In this document: piece by piece, positions 54,001 to 64,000 of the stretch | Layout: every line of letters begins with the position of its first letter | Numbering within the stretch: position 1 is the first letter of the stretch | Assembly (NCBI RefSeq): GCF_027244095.1 | Contig: NC_069665.1 | Coordinates: 436,501-500,500 of the forward strand | Direction of reading: 5' to 3' | From: Hemicordylus capensis | Taxonomy: Eukaryota; Chordata; Lepidosauria; Squamata; Cordylidae | Length of the DNA stretch: 64,000 bases | Translations under genes and position numbers: made by a program | Notes under the pieces: generated by a model | Seen by the model: only the letters and a program-made list of their open reading frames with translations | Databases searched by the model: none | Told to the model about the DNA's origin: nothing

Positions 54001-55499
54001 TTTTGCGGGTCACGGACATATTTACTGTGACTCAATTGTTATCTCTTATCAGACTGGTTATACAGGTTTTTGTTTCAAAAACCTGCAGAACCTCCTTGGC
54101 CAGAGCTGAAAGTGAGATAAGCGTGCACACTACGAGCAAAGAACTCGCTCGCCAACGTTCTTTCAGTGCCTTCACTGCTCTGAACATTTATCGTCTGTCT
54201 CTGGCCAAGATTTCTATGGGGAAATGTCTGGAAATCCTGTCTGTTTACACATCTGACCTCCCTCAGGGAATGTGGTGAGGAGGACCGGAAGCCTTCCTGA
54301 GCGGCCCTCACCTGCCGGGCTGCTGACGGTGACGATCCTTCCTCCCGAGGAGCGCAGCAAGGGCAGCAGCCCCTTGGTCAGCTCCAGGGCGCCAAAGAAG
54401 TTCACCTCCATGCAGCGATGGAAGCGATGCAGCGGGGTCAGCTCAGCGTCGGCGATGGTGTCGTTGAACCCGGCGTTGTTCACCAGGCCCCAGAGCCCTG
54501 CAGCATTCCAGGGGGGGAGGTTGTCATCAGGGCCCCCTCGCAGCCCACGGCCAGTTGGCTGCAGCTGCTTCGCCACCCCTCCCTTCTGGCAACTGGGGAG
54601 CTCCCGGGGCATGCCAGGAGGCGGGCCTGTCTGCTCCTGCTCTGAATGCAGACGACCGGGATCCCCTCCTGGGGGGATCAGCACCTCCATGTACCAGCAT
54701 CCCACAAGCGGAGGAGGAGCCGGGGACGGCCCTGGAGACCCGCGGCTGCCCTCCGAGCAGACCACCCTGGGCTGGCAGAGCCAGAAGGCAGCAGCTGCGT
54801 TTCCAGTGGCACTGCCCAGCAAGGGTGAGGGGCTGCCACCAGCCTTGCCCTCTCGGCTGCTGCTGCGGCTTTTCAGAATAACCCTGCTTTTTGCTTTAAT
54901 CATTGCTCAGTCTGGCCAGCCACAGTTTCAGCACTGGTGTGGTTGGCACCAAAAGAGGGCGGAAGGTGAACGATGCCCAGGAAGCCAGGCGGCCTCTGTG
55001 GGCACACAAGACACTGCCTACTGCGCGGTGTCCAGGTGCCTGGGGCTGAGCCCCAGCTGGCCCCAGGACGGTCAGCAACGGCCGGCCGGCCCGCCGGCTG
55101 AACCGCCACCCAGCACAGACCTCTCCACAGTCCCATCTGCGGCTGAGAATGATCTTTGCTTTCCACCCCCTGGCAAAGTCGAGGCCTAGCAGGAGAGGGG
55201 CTGTGAGACTCTCCCCACCCGCCACTGGCTTTGGCCTTTGCTCCCCCCACAGCCTACCTGCCTGCCAGCCAGCCCTCTCCCCTCACCTGTCCTGGCCGCC
55301 CTGGCCTTGATGAAGCGCAGGGCTCTCTGGATGTCCTCAGCTCTGGTCAGGTCCATCTCCAGCAAGGTCAGCCGTGGCGAGCAACTCTGCTGGAGCTCTT
55401 CTGCCCCGGGGCTTCTGATGTCCAGGACACTGGCATAGACGGTCAGCCCCAGGGAGTCCAAGTGATGGGCAGCCACCTTCCCAAAGCCAGAATCACACC
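50736..55499 (-). CDS. HSD11B2: HSD11B2, 11-beta-hydroxysteroid dehydrogenase type 2 (exons 2-5; exon 1 not found)
   Basis: Exons on the minus strand are 55499-55287, 54497-54312, 53543-53406 and 51088-50736, with GT/AG introns and matching phases, giving 295 residues. The enzyme is an NAD-dependent short-chain dehydrogenase of the ER membrane that oxidises active glucocorticoids to 11-keto forms and so protects the mineralocorticoid receptor. Visible: cofactor loop GCDSGFG, NNAG motif, catalytic Ser in TVSSPAG, YxxxK in AAYGASKAA, then the HSD11B2-specific C-terminal part ([31 protein letters not shown]). Sequence is close to human from memory ([22 protein letters not shown] is shared) and separates it from HSD17B relatives. 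The C-terminus ends about 20 residues earlier than in human. Exon 1, which should carry the membrane anchor and end in a '...ITG' segment, was not recognised in any frame up to 64 kb. Confidence 0.93.
51672..51779. mobile_element. hAT-type MITE, palindromic, HSD11B2 intron 4
   Basis: 'ggactacaactcccatcacc' and 'gataatgggagttgtagtcc' form the inverted arms, with 'gggattccca' and 'ggggttccca' at the outer edges. Confidence 0.65.
52945..53226 (-). repeat. 5S-Sauria-like SINE, diverged
   Basis: Antisense tail ('agaccattggtccatctagc'), body and head ('ggaccctgcttagcaaagag'). HSD11B2 intron 4. Confidence 0.75.
53406..53543 (-). CDS. HSD11B2: HSD11B2 exon 4, catalytic YxxxK
   Basis: Encodes [20 protein letters not shown] to PGYFKT; contains the catalytic Tyr and Lys. 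Acceptor ccctggcag-type (ccctgccag), donor ACGG|GTAAGT. Confidence 0.93.
54312..54497 (-). CDS. HSD11B2: HSD11B2 exon 3
   Basis: Encodes [20 protein letters not shown] to TVSSPAG; contains NNAG and the catalytic Ser. Donor GCAG|GTGAGG. Confidence 0.93.
55287..55499 (-). CDS. HSD11B2: HSD11B2 exon 2, cofactor-binding start
   Basis: Encodes [18 protein letters not shown] to IKARAART, including the glycine-rich NAD loop. Acceptor tgtttcccag, donor ACAG|GTGAGG. Confidence 0.93.
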
Positions 55500-55519
55500 C
55501 TGGGAAACAGCAAGCCAAG

Positions 55520-57400
55520 AAAAGTGGGCCAGAATGGGCCACCGACCCTCTCCCACCCGCAGGTCTCTAGCAGTTGCAGGGGGGGGCAGAATAACCCCCC
55601 CCCCGCCCCAGCAGTGCTCTGCACATGAAGGAGACGGGAGGGTCAGATTCAGCATGGTCATCGCCCATCCGCGTCAATGGTGGGGGGGGGGGTTCAGCAC
55701 ATGCATCACTGAAATCCACGGGGGTTGAAAAGCAGTTAATACTGGAGAAGGCCCAAAGTTTCTAAGTGCTGCTCAGTCAAGTAAATAAGCCAAATAAATA
55801 GACACCACAGCCCTATTTATTGTATACTACTGTTGCAAAAGAGACCACAAGGTGAGCCAAAAATATACTAGTCCACAGTCATAAAAATTCTCAGCACATT
55901 CCAGGTTGTCATTGCCAGGAGAATTATACTGCCAAGAGCAGGTGCATAAAAAGCAGAGCCCAGATACAGCAGTGTCTGAAGTGCCATGATTTTCAGGATT
56001 CTGTGTGTACACAGACACACACACACACACAGAGCCAGGGCATGATCAAATATATTCATACACAAATTTAGTGAAACAAAAAGATTGTAAAATTCAAGTC
56101 CATAAAACAGTAAAAAGATTATTCAAATGTTAAATGTAACTCTGGTAACATAAATTTTAAACATAATTCCACAATTCCAGTAATATGAAAGAGAACCCAA
56201 CAGCACTCAGGAAAATCCCAGCTAAGAGGAAGCAAACTGATTACAACAGTGACGACTTCAGCCATCCCTCACCAACCATGACGGTTCCATTCTGGCAAAA
56301 TCTCACCATTGGCAAATTCATGGCTGGCGAGCAATTGAGATCAATGAGAATCAGGGGGTTAGGGGGAGTGTGATCACAAAAAGACTGAAAAATCAAAGAA
56401 AAAATACAAAAATTTTGCCCAGAATCACCCAGAATCCCTTAAAATCACCAAGAATAAGCAAGAGGATTGAGTAAACTGAACCTCTGGAAAATTTTGAGCC
56501 CCCCCCAATTGAGCAAAGGCACTTTTGAACCCCCCAAACCCACTCAAAATCACTTTAAATTGCAAGGAGTTGGCAGGATCAGTAAGAGGAATGAGTGGAT
56601 TGAATCTCTGAACCCCACAAAATTGCAGAATCTCCCCCATCACTAAAAGATCTCACCAAACCGTGGATACACGGGTCGTGACTGGCGAGACCATTCACAA
56701 TTTCCCAGGTGTGGATACTCAAAACTGTTATTGGGGAAGCCGCCATTGGCAAGGGATGACTGTGCTTCTGAAGTTGTGCGCATGGAGGGTTTGTTCACCT
56801 TGAAAGAAAAATGGCTGTCTGGAAGAGGACCCCTCCCCCAAGAGCTGGGTTTTTGTTCATATCAGGTTCTAATGTTGGGTCAGTTTTGGATTCAGTTTTG
56901 ATTGCATGGTTTCCTGGATGTTGTTTGTCTGAAACCAAGTTCTGGCTTAATATTCAGATCCCAAGACAAAGCCCCCTGGGTTGCCTGGAGACAAGTGAAA
57001 GCAGCTAGCAAGAAACAGCAAAGTACTGGAAAGGATCCATCCATCCCAACCAAATATGTTCTATATTTTGGAGAATTTGTTTGTATGAAATACAGCCACA
57101 CTCCCCAATGACCTACAGATGTCAATGTTGGTATACACAATCCTGCCACGGAAATTAGCTGAATGCACTAATTTTATGCTCTGTAAAAATTTAAATACAA
57201 ATGTTAAAGAATAAATTCTGAATATCATACTTCTCAGTTACCTACAGACATCAAATTTTTCATGAACAATCCTGCCACTTAAATTAGTGTAATGCGTTAC
57301 TTTTTATACCAGAATATCCAGAGGGAAAGGCTTAAAGCATGCCTGAAATGTTTTGAAGAAGAAATCCTGAACAGAATCACCCTTTTTTCACAGTTATTGT
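55520..57400. other. HSD11B2 intron 1 or upstream DNA
   Basis: AT-richer than its surroundings, with a (CA)n run at about 56008-56028 and a Tigger-like element at 56259-56763. No exon recognised. Confidence 0.5.
56259..56763. mobile_element. Tigger-like nonautonomous DNA transposon, second copy
   Basis: Starts CAGCCATCCCTCACCAACC and ends 'gcaagggatgactg'; the whole length aligns with 23921-24425 ('ttctggcaaaatctcaccat' here, 'ttctggcaaaacctccccat' there). The flanking TA pair has decayed. Confidence 0.7.
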
Positions 57401-57429
57401 TCTCCACACAGTAATACAACACATTCTGT

Positions 57430-58560
57430 GACACCTGCAGGGAGCAGATTTGCCCATCCTCGGACTGCCGCAGTCTTAGAGGGGGAATTTCGCTTATTCG
57501 CGGCGTTCTGCCCCGCACCCGAGCGACGCTTCCAAGAGGCGCTCCTCTCCCCACTCCGGAGCCGCTGCCTGGGCGGGAGATGCCACGCCGGGCCGCTCCT
57601 CCTCCTCCACCCACGCTGGCCCCTTAAGCCTCCCCACGCGGCGTCAGCAGAGACGTGGGGCGGCGGCAGCCAGCCACTCCCCGCGCGACGCAGGCCTCGA
57701 GCGGACTTCCAGGCCAGCGGCACCACCACGGGGCCCTGCCTGCGCGCCCAGAGGGCCTCGTCGTCGTCCTCCTGTCCTGGCTCCGCTGCTCTCGTCTGCG
57801 GCCGCTTCTTGCACTTTCCTGGCGGGAGACCCGCCGCCGCCCGCCGCCGCCGCCGCAGATGCGCCGCGCCGTGCCGCGCGAGAGACGCTCCTCCAAGGCC
57901 ACCTGCTGCCGCCGCCCTTCCCCGCCGCGGCAGGTGAGCCTCCCTTGGGGAGCGCCAGCCCCTGTGGGCGGAAGGCCGCGGCGGGGGCACCGCGAAGCAG
58001 CAGCAGCAGCAGCAGCAGCAGCTCCGCGCAGTAGGCGCAGGCAGGTGCCCGCGCCTCGGTGCGGGCTGCTCGGCTGCTCGGCTGCTCCTTCGCGGGGGAA
58101 GCATTTTCGAGAAGCAGGAGCCGCCAGCCAGCGAGCCGCCGCGCCCGGTGATGGGACGCGGCGACCGGCTTGGCGCTGCCTGCCGCCCAGGAGGGCGCTC
58201 GGCACACGCCGGCTTCTCCGGCAGCCCGTGATGGCAAGAAGCGGGGCTCGGCTCGGGGAGGAGCCGCGGCTGCTCCACGAGGTCGCTGGCTGGGCCCGGA
58301 ACTTAGAGCCGCCGCCGCCGCCGCCGCCCTGGGCTGGCTCTGCTGCAGCTGGGCCGAGCAGCAGGTCTCCGGCCGGGGCAGAGCAGAACAACCGGGCGCC
58401 ACTCCTCAGAGCAGCGGCAGGCGAGGCCGGAAGAGGACCCGAGCTTGGCTGATGCGGAGGGACTGGACCCCAAAGCCGGAGGCCGGCGGAGGAGCTGCTG
58501 CGGGGGGGGGGGGTTCGCCCTCCCCGCAGCAGCCCCACGAGCTCCAGCGGCTGATGCGGA
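57430..58560. promoter_or_regulatory. CpG island without an assigned gene
   Basis: Dense CpG with a (GCA)n run at 57995-58022 and several (GCC)n runs. By position it could be the HSD11B2 promoter/exon 1, or a shared promoter with a divergent gene (ZDHHC1 in human). A plus-strand donor-like site (CGGCAG|GTGAGC) lies near 57931. None of the long frames shows HSD11B2 exon 1 or ZDHHC1 features. Confidence 0.5.
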
Positions 58561-59245
58561 ACCATCAAGCCAGCGGACAGGACGAAACTGCTTCTGCTGC
58601 AGTCTGCAGACTCCCAGTCCTGCAGCTCCACAGGATGCACGTGCACGCTCGCTCGGGGTGTGCGGTGGTGTCTCTCATCCTGTTTGGCATTGCAATAGCA
58701 ACTGAATCATTTCCAGCCAGAAAGTGAAGGGTTAACGCTCCCTTCGTCTCCTGGAGGGAGGGGGCGGCAGAGATTGATTCTATATTTTATCGATTCCTGC
58801 ATTCCAGCTCCATCCTGACCATCTAGCTTGATTAGCTATGATCAAGTTTTCCGGTCTTATTTTTCCATGTCCCAGTTTGAAAAGAAAGTGTGTCATTTCC
58901 CTTAAGGCTCTGTCTGGATTCTGCCCATTCATCCCGTCCAAGAAACAGGGCTTTGAGCTGGGGTGGGGTGGGGAGGGAGACTCCAGGGGGACATGGGGGA
59001 GGTGCCCCATGGCAGGAGCCTGGATCCCCGCCCCACCTTCGGGGACACACACACACACACACACACACACCCCTTGCCCTCCATGTGCTCCAGTGGCCAC
59101 TTAAGCAAGCAAGGCTGTCCCCTGAGAACCCTTTTTGCCCTCTTGGTCCTTATGGGGTCATGAATCTTGCCAGCCTCCACTGACTGACCTGGCCTGGCCT
59201 GGGCCCCTCTGACCTCTGACCGTCTTCCCCCCCCCCCCGCCCGGG

Positions 59246-59510
59246 CGCTTTGTCACTACTGTCCACTAAGGGCACTTCTGTCCTGCCTGTGTTTCGGCAC
59301 TGCAGTCCCATTCACATTTCCAATGCCTCCTTTCAGGTCTGGGCTTTGCATTTGAGTGCTGCAGCGTTGCATGTGCGTCACAAATAAATAGCTGTCTTTT
59401 CCCATTGTAGGGTTAGGGTTGCACAAGCTATTGACGTTTCCCGAATGACCCTGCCAAGCGGAAGCATCTTCCTGCTGAACAGCCTGTCCTCTGGGAAGCC
59501 CCCAGTGCAT
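59246..59510 (+). mobile_element. MITE, GGCRCTTTCCAG family, copy 3
   Basis: Internal blocks ('cacttctgtcctgcctgtgt', 'tcccattcacatttccaatg', 'gcacaagctattgacgtttc') align with copy 1. The left end is degraded. A telomere-like unit interrupts it at 59408-59420. Confidence 0.6.
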
Positions 59511-60317
59511 CAGCAGGGAAGAGCACCAGATGCCCAGCCCACCCCCCGCAAGGCCACGGGCGCATGAATGAAACCCCGGCTCGTCCACACCCTGAAGGAT
59601 TTCCACACGACTGTTCACGGAACAGAGACGAGGATGAGCTGCTTTTTGACGGTGGTGGTGGTGGTGGTGGTGGTGGTGCCTCGTGTTGTCAGAAGCCAGC
59701 CCAGGACAGGCCTCTGCAGAGCAAGGGACCCACCGCCAGCACACAGGGATGGGGCCCAGGCAGTGATCTGGGAGGGGAGGGTTTGCCCCTATCTGATCAC
59801 ACACACACACCGCTGCCCTCCGGGGGCGGGGGGGGGGAGAGCGCTGGCTCCCCTCCCCCACAAAATCAGAGCAGGGCTGCTGACTGCAAAAGCCGCGGCT
59901 TGGCTTTGGGTGCAGGAGGGAGAGCGAGAGAGAGGAAGTCATGAACACACAAACACCCCCGCCCTCCCGCCCGCAGCCAAGGGTACAGGCTGTTCTCATC
60001 TCTTCTGATGGCCTGGCTGATAGCTTCCTTTCCCAGAGATTACAGACCTCAGCAGGTTTATGGCAACATTAACCATTAACAGGGATGCACCAAGAGCCAG
60101 TCAGGGAAGGCAATGGGCCCCACACCACGGCTCTGCCACACACGCAGCCCCCGCCCGCCAGAGCAGCCGTGGGGACCATGACCATTAGAGCAGCTTGACC
60201 CCTGGGTTCTTCTCAGTCGAGAGGGGTGGGGGGGGCATGGGGGAAAGTACATGGCTGGACAAGAGAGAGAGCCAGCTTGACCTTGACTGGCTGCTGACCC
60301 TCTGGCCGCTCACTGGA

Positions 60318-60420
60318 CAACAACTCCCACCATCCCTAGCTACCCCACCCCCCATGGCTGAGGACGATGGGAATTGTAGTCCAGCCACATCTGGCTGGAC
60401 TACAAAATCTGAAGTTGAGA
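60318..60420. mobile_element. hAT-type MITE, palindromic, diverged
   Basis: 'caacaactcccaccatccc' pairs with 'gacgatgggaattgtagtcc'. Related to 41.4 and 51.7 kb copies. Confidence 0.55.
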
Positions 60421-62504
60421 ACTCCAAGCCTAGCTGGCCAAAAGGGGTGCAAAAGCCCAGAAGGTCGTGTCCCACCATTTGGGTGAAACAATGGCTGATG
60501 GAGAATCCCCACCCACCCTTCTCCAGTTATTATACCACTTAGGAAGAACAGAGAACGCACAACATTCTGGAACGGAGAATAAAAGGGAAAACGGAAACCA
60601 CCCAGGAAAAGACCGAGAGGTCAAAGCCGGCCAACTACGTGCAAGAAGTCTGGTCAAGGAGGGCGAGACGCAGAGGAAGAGCGACCCGGCAGCAGCCCCC
60701 AGCAGCCCCCTCCCCCTTCAGGCCTCTGGGTGCCTCTTTCCCTACAGGTGGGCATCAGCCTGAGTCTGGATCCTGCCCCCCCGCCTTAGAGGTGCTCCTG
60801 GACAGCCCCCTCCCTGGGCATGGAAGCCGGCAGGGGGCCCTTCCCACGAGTGGTCTGGGCCTCAAGGAGGAGGCCACTCACTCCCACACTGACCCCAAGA
60901 CCAAAGGCTCTGCCTCCTGCTATGGGGCTGGGGGGGGGCGCCTGCCTGCCTGCCCCACCCAAGAGATCATGCCCCAAAGGCCAAGAGCTGGCAGGGCTGG
61001 CACAGCCCCTCACACCAGCCAGGCTGCTGCAGAGGGGCTCATCTCACCGGGGGGGGGGGGGCTCGGGCAGCTGCTCCGCCCCTGCTGCCGCCCCCTTCCC
61101 TGGCGCCCCACCCCCACCCAGCAGGGGCCAAGCAGCCAGGGATGCCCCTCACGTGCTCCCCCTCCTGGCCTCTCCCCCCTCAGACCTTGGGGGTGTATGG
61201 CTTGGTCTTGCTCCCCAAATGGGATGGGGGGGGCGGGCGGGCAGGAGGAGGCCTTCTCCAGGGCTGCTGCTTCTATTTCTGGGTTTTGCCCGGAGTGTTC
61301 TCCTTTCTGTGTCCGTAGCGGCAGCCCTGCTGCTTTCAGTTCCTTCTGGCTGGCGCTCTGGATGCAACCAGAGAGGAGAGCCCGCTGCGGATCCGACGGA
61401 GGCAAACGCAGCAGGGAAGCCTTATGGGGCTGGCCGGGGCCTTGCTCCGAACGTGCCGCCCCTGGGTCCCAGGAGGGAAGGCTGCTGTCTGTGGGGCGCT
61501 GGTTGAGCCATGCTCTACATGGGGCGCCGGGGGCGGAAGTGAACGGAGAGCCCCCCTTCCGATGGTGTTTCCAGACATCCTCCTAGTTTCACCAGCATGG
61601 AGGCGGCAAGGCCACAAACCCCACGGAAAACAAAGGTGCAGAAAGAGGGGCCGGGGCCCCCCCTCCTCCCCAGCTTGGGGGTACTTTAGAAACCGGGCTG
61701 GCTGCTTTAGCACTTCGGCAGTGGCCACCAATCGCCTGCTTCTGTTTGCCCCTCTCCATTCCCCTCTCCGTGCATTTACGGGGCTTGTAAATGGGCTTCC
61801 TTGGAAAACGGCTCCCCGTCCAGCTGGGCTGTTGGAAGCGCTTTGCTAGCTGCAGGCCGTGCCCGGAGAGGCTGAGGCGGCTTTGGCTGAATCCCAAGAG
61901 GGCCCCTCCGAAGCAGAGGTGCTGCCCAAGCCCCCCGGAGGAGGCGTCCAGCTGGCTGGAAGCCGCCTTTCCGAGCCAGAGAGAGTGGCCCCACTGCAGG
62001 AAAGCTGGGCTGGCGGGCAGGCGGGCGGGGAATCCCGGCTTCAGCCGCCTGGCGGCTCGGTCCTCAGACCCCAGCCCTGCTCCCCCCCTGGCTGCACACG
62101 CCTCTGCTTTGGGGGCCAGGCTGGGCCAGGCTGCTCTTGCCGGGAGTCGGGCCTGCCGGGGTCGCATGGGGGCAGCAGCAGCAGCAGCTGTGCGGAGGTG
62201 CCGGGATGTCTCCCAAGGCGAGGGGCTCACTGTGCCGGCCTTCCACGCCAAGCCCGTCTGGACTCCGAGGGCGGCGGCAGCAGCAAGGGGGTGAGGCCAA
62301 GCACAAGTGCCTCTCCGGCCACTGAGCCCGGCCCGTGGGCAGTGGGGCAGCGCCACCGACACCTGGGAAGAGCGGAGAAGTGGCTGGGCTCAGGTGTGGC
62401 GGAGCCCAGGCCCCGAAGAGAGAGCAGGAGCAAGCGGCTGGCCAGCTTCGTCAAGCCGGCCAAAGGCAGCCTTCTGCAAAGCAAGCCTCTCCCGTCCTCC
62501 AGCC

Positions 62505-62735
62505 TGGGCACTTTCCAGCTTGCCGGCGGCCACAGCGTCACGAGCGACCCCTTAAGTGTCCTCTTTCCGCACTGCCTGGGTCTTGACACCACCGTCCCTG
62601 CGTGGTCAGGAAGGTGCTGCTCACATTTCTGACGCCTGCTCCCGAGTTTTATTGCTGCATTACAGCCCTAGAACGTCGCCTCTGCGTTGCACAATGAGAA
62701 TAAAAATAGCTGTGTTTGCCCATTGTCAGAGGCAA
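62505..62735 (+). mobile_element. MITE, GGCRCTTTCCAG family, copy 4, truncated
   Basis: Starts GGGCACTTTCCAGCTTG and shares 'cacagcgtcac', 'cttgacaccaccgtccctgc' and 'aaaaatagctgtgtttgccc' with the other copies. The right end is missing. Confidence 0.6.
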
Positions 62736-63050
62736 TGGATTTCAAGGGTGGTTTTAAATAGGCACCACAAAGCGTCAGCGTTCACACCACTTTTTGAGGT
62801 GTAAAGCTCGCTCCCTGGAAACCACCCTGGCCAGAGATAAGCCCCACGGCAGAACATGCTGGGCAGAGGAAGGAAGCCAGGTGTTCCATTCACTTTAGAG
62901 CCCTGTCATAAACGCAGCCTTATAAAAAGGAAGCCAAACTGTGATCCAGGGCAGGGATGAGCCATGCTCTCCTCCGGAAGCCGGAGCAGGGAGAGAACCT
63001 GAACACACTTCAGCACAAGGTTGCTGGCCCGAAATGCAGCCGCCTGCTGA

Positions 63051-63071
63051 CCCTAACCCTAACCCTAACCC
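63051..63071. repeat. Interstitial telomere-like tract (CCCTAA)3.5
   Basis: Three and a half perfect units. Others: 13869-13882, 14049-14069, 25941-25957, 28148-28158, 39885-39898 and (reverse) 59408-59420. Confidence 0.9.
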
Positions 63072-64000
63072 AAGGACAGGGAGCTGAGCAGGGCACCCCA
63101 GGACCCACCCCTTGGGGCTTTGGTGGCCTGAGATTTCAGAAGCCAGAGGCGGGCCCCATGCCACAGTCTACCTCAAGAGGCTGCCCCAAAGAAGGAGGGT
63201 CCCTGGCGGGAGGGGCGGGCGGACCGCCTGCTGTGCACGAAGAACAAGGCCCCCCCAGGGATCAGCCCTGGCAGGCATCCCCCCACCCGGAAGGCCCCTT
63301 TGCCCGTCCTGCCCCCAGTTGGAAGGACACGCAGCAGGGGAAGGGCAGCTCTGGATGAGGGGACGGAGGGCCAGGCCTGGGAGGCACCGAGACCCGCAGG
63401 GCTGGGCAGGTGAGAAGCATCGCCTTGCTTTCTGCCCAGAATCCAGCCGGCAGCGGCGAGAGCGGAAACCGAAGGAGAGGTCGGGGGCTCAGCCCCAAGA
63501 CAAGCCCCCAGTCAGTACACCCCCCACGGCCAGGGCCACCTGAGCTCCCAAGCGGCTTCACGCATCCCATCGATGGATTGCTCTCCAGCAGTTCTCTCAC
63601 AGAGGCGCACACAGGGAGGATGAGAGAGGACCCCCCCCAACCGGCAGTGGCGGTGGGGGCTTCTTTTGCTGGAGCAGGGCCCCAGGTTGCAAGGCAGCTG
63701 TGCTCCCCCCCACAACACACAATCTCTCGGTTATGTATGTCGTGCGCTCTCCAGAGGAGGGAGGGAGGGAGGGAGGGAGAGAAAGGGCCATCAAGAGAAG
63801 CGCCACAAAATTAGAAAAAAGCACATGCTAACATCCCCCCAGGCTTGGCACCAGCTGCTGTACTGGCCGTTCTGCCTCTCCTGCCATCCATCCAGGCTCT
63901 GAGCGCCCAGCATCTCTGGGAGCAGGGGGAGGGGCTGGCATTGTGGTTCTAAAACAACTAGCCATTTCTGCCACTTTCTGGATAACTTGATTTCCGAGTG

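Larger units (their letters stand above)
58561..64000. other. Repeat-rich DNA at right end, no gene recognised
   Basis: It contains a (CA)n run at about 59045-59070, (TGG)n at about 59651-59678, MITEs at 59.2 and 62.5 kb, a hAT-type palindrome at 60318-60420, a telomere-like tract at 63051-63071 and (GAGG)n near 63755-63778. GC-rich open frames at 60639-61586 and 61589-62632 (both strands) match nothing recognised. Confidence 0.5.

Noticed and set aside
58140-58160. Minus-strand 'PITG' as the end of HSD11B2 exon 1
   Set aside because: No GT donor follows in the needed phase and no membrane-anchor sequence precedes it.
60639-62632. Long open frames at the right end, both strands
   Set aside because: GC-driven absence of stops; no motif, no good splice context, and part overlaps a MITE.
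1-64000. CRISPR arrays, tRNA or rRNA genes
   Set aside because: This is a vertebrate window; the tRNA- and 5S-like stretches are heads of SINEs, not intact RNA genes.

Overview
This window is vertebrate nuclear DNA, most likely from a squamate reptile. The genes have introns with GT/AG junctions. The repeats are those of lizards and snakes: 5S-rRNA-headed SINEs of the 5S-Sauria type, tRNA-headed Sauria SINEs, a CR1 LINE 3' end, an RTE/BovB-like LINE, hAT and Tigger-like MITEs. The DNA is GC-rich with many long G/C homopolymers and simple repeats, which fits a microchromosome or subtelomeric setting (inference).

Four protein-coding loci can be supported. (1) 8.2-8.9 kb, minus strand: the first coding exon of an SNRK-like protein kinase. 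A CpG island at about 9.5-11.3 kb is its probable promoter; the remaining exons are not seen and probably lie beyond the left edge. (2) 23.7-27.6 kb, plus strand: AGRP (agouti-related protein), three coding exons. (3) 29.1-47.8 kb, plus strand: ATP6V0D1 (V-ATPase subunit d1), all eight exons, 355 codons, complete. (4) 50.2-55.5 kb, minus strand: HSD11B2 (11-beta-hydroxysteroid dehydrogenase 2), exons 2-5; the first exon was not found.

The order and orientation AGRP > ATP6V0D1 > < HSD11B2 match human 16q22, so this is a conserved block. The SNRK-like gene beside AGRP is not part of the human arrangement and may be a SNRK paralogue absent from mammals. ATP6V0D1 has two E-boxes of the CLEAR (TFEB/TFE3) type just upstream of its start codon. 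A near-perfect CTCF motif lies between AGRP and ATP6V0D1.

The rest is introns, UTRs and repeat-rich intergenic DNA. Layout: 0-8 kb, GC-rich DNA with SINEs, CR1 and foldback repeats, probably SNRK-like intron; 11.3-23.6 kb, repeat-rich intergenic DNA with nested LINE/SINE/MITE insertions; 47.8-50.2 kb, gap between convergent genes; 55.5-64 kb, HSD11B2 intron 1 or upstream DNA with an orphan CpG island at 57.4-58.6 kb, MITEs and microsatellites. Short telomere-like (CCCTAA)n tracts recur at several sites, two of them at identifiable breaks in older repeats.
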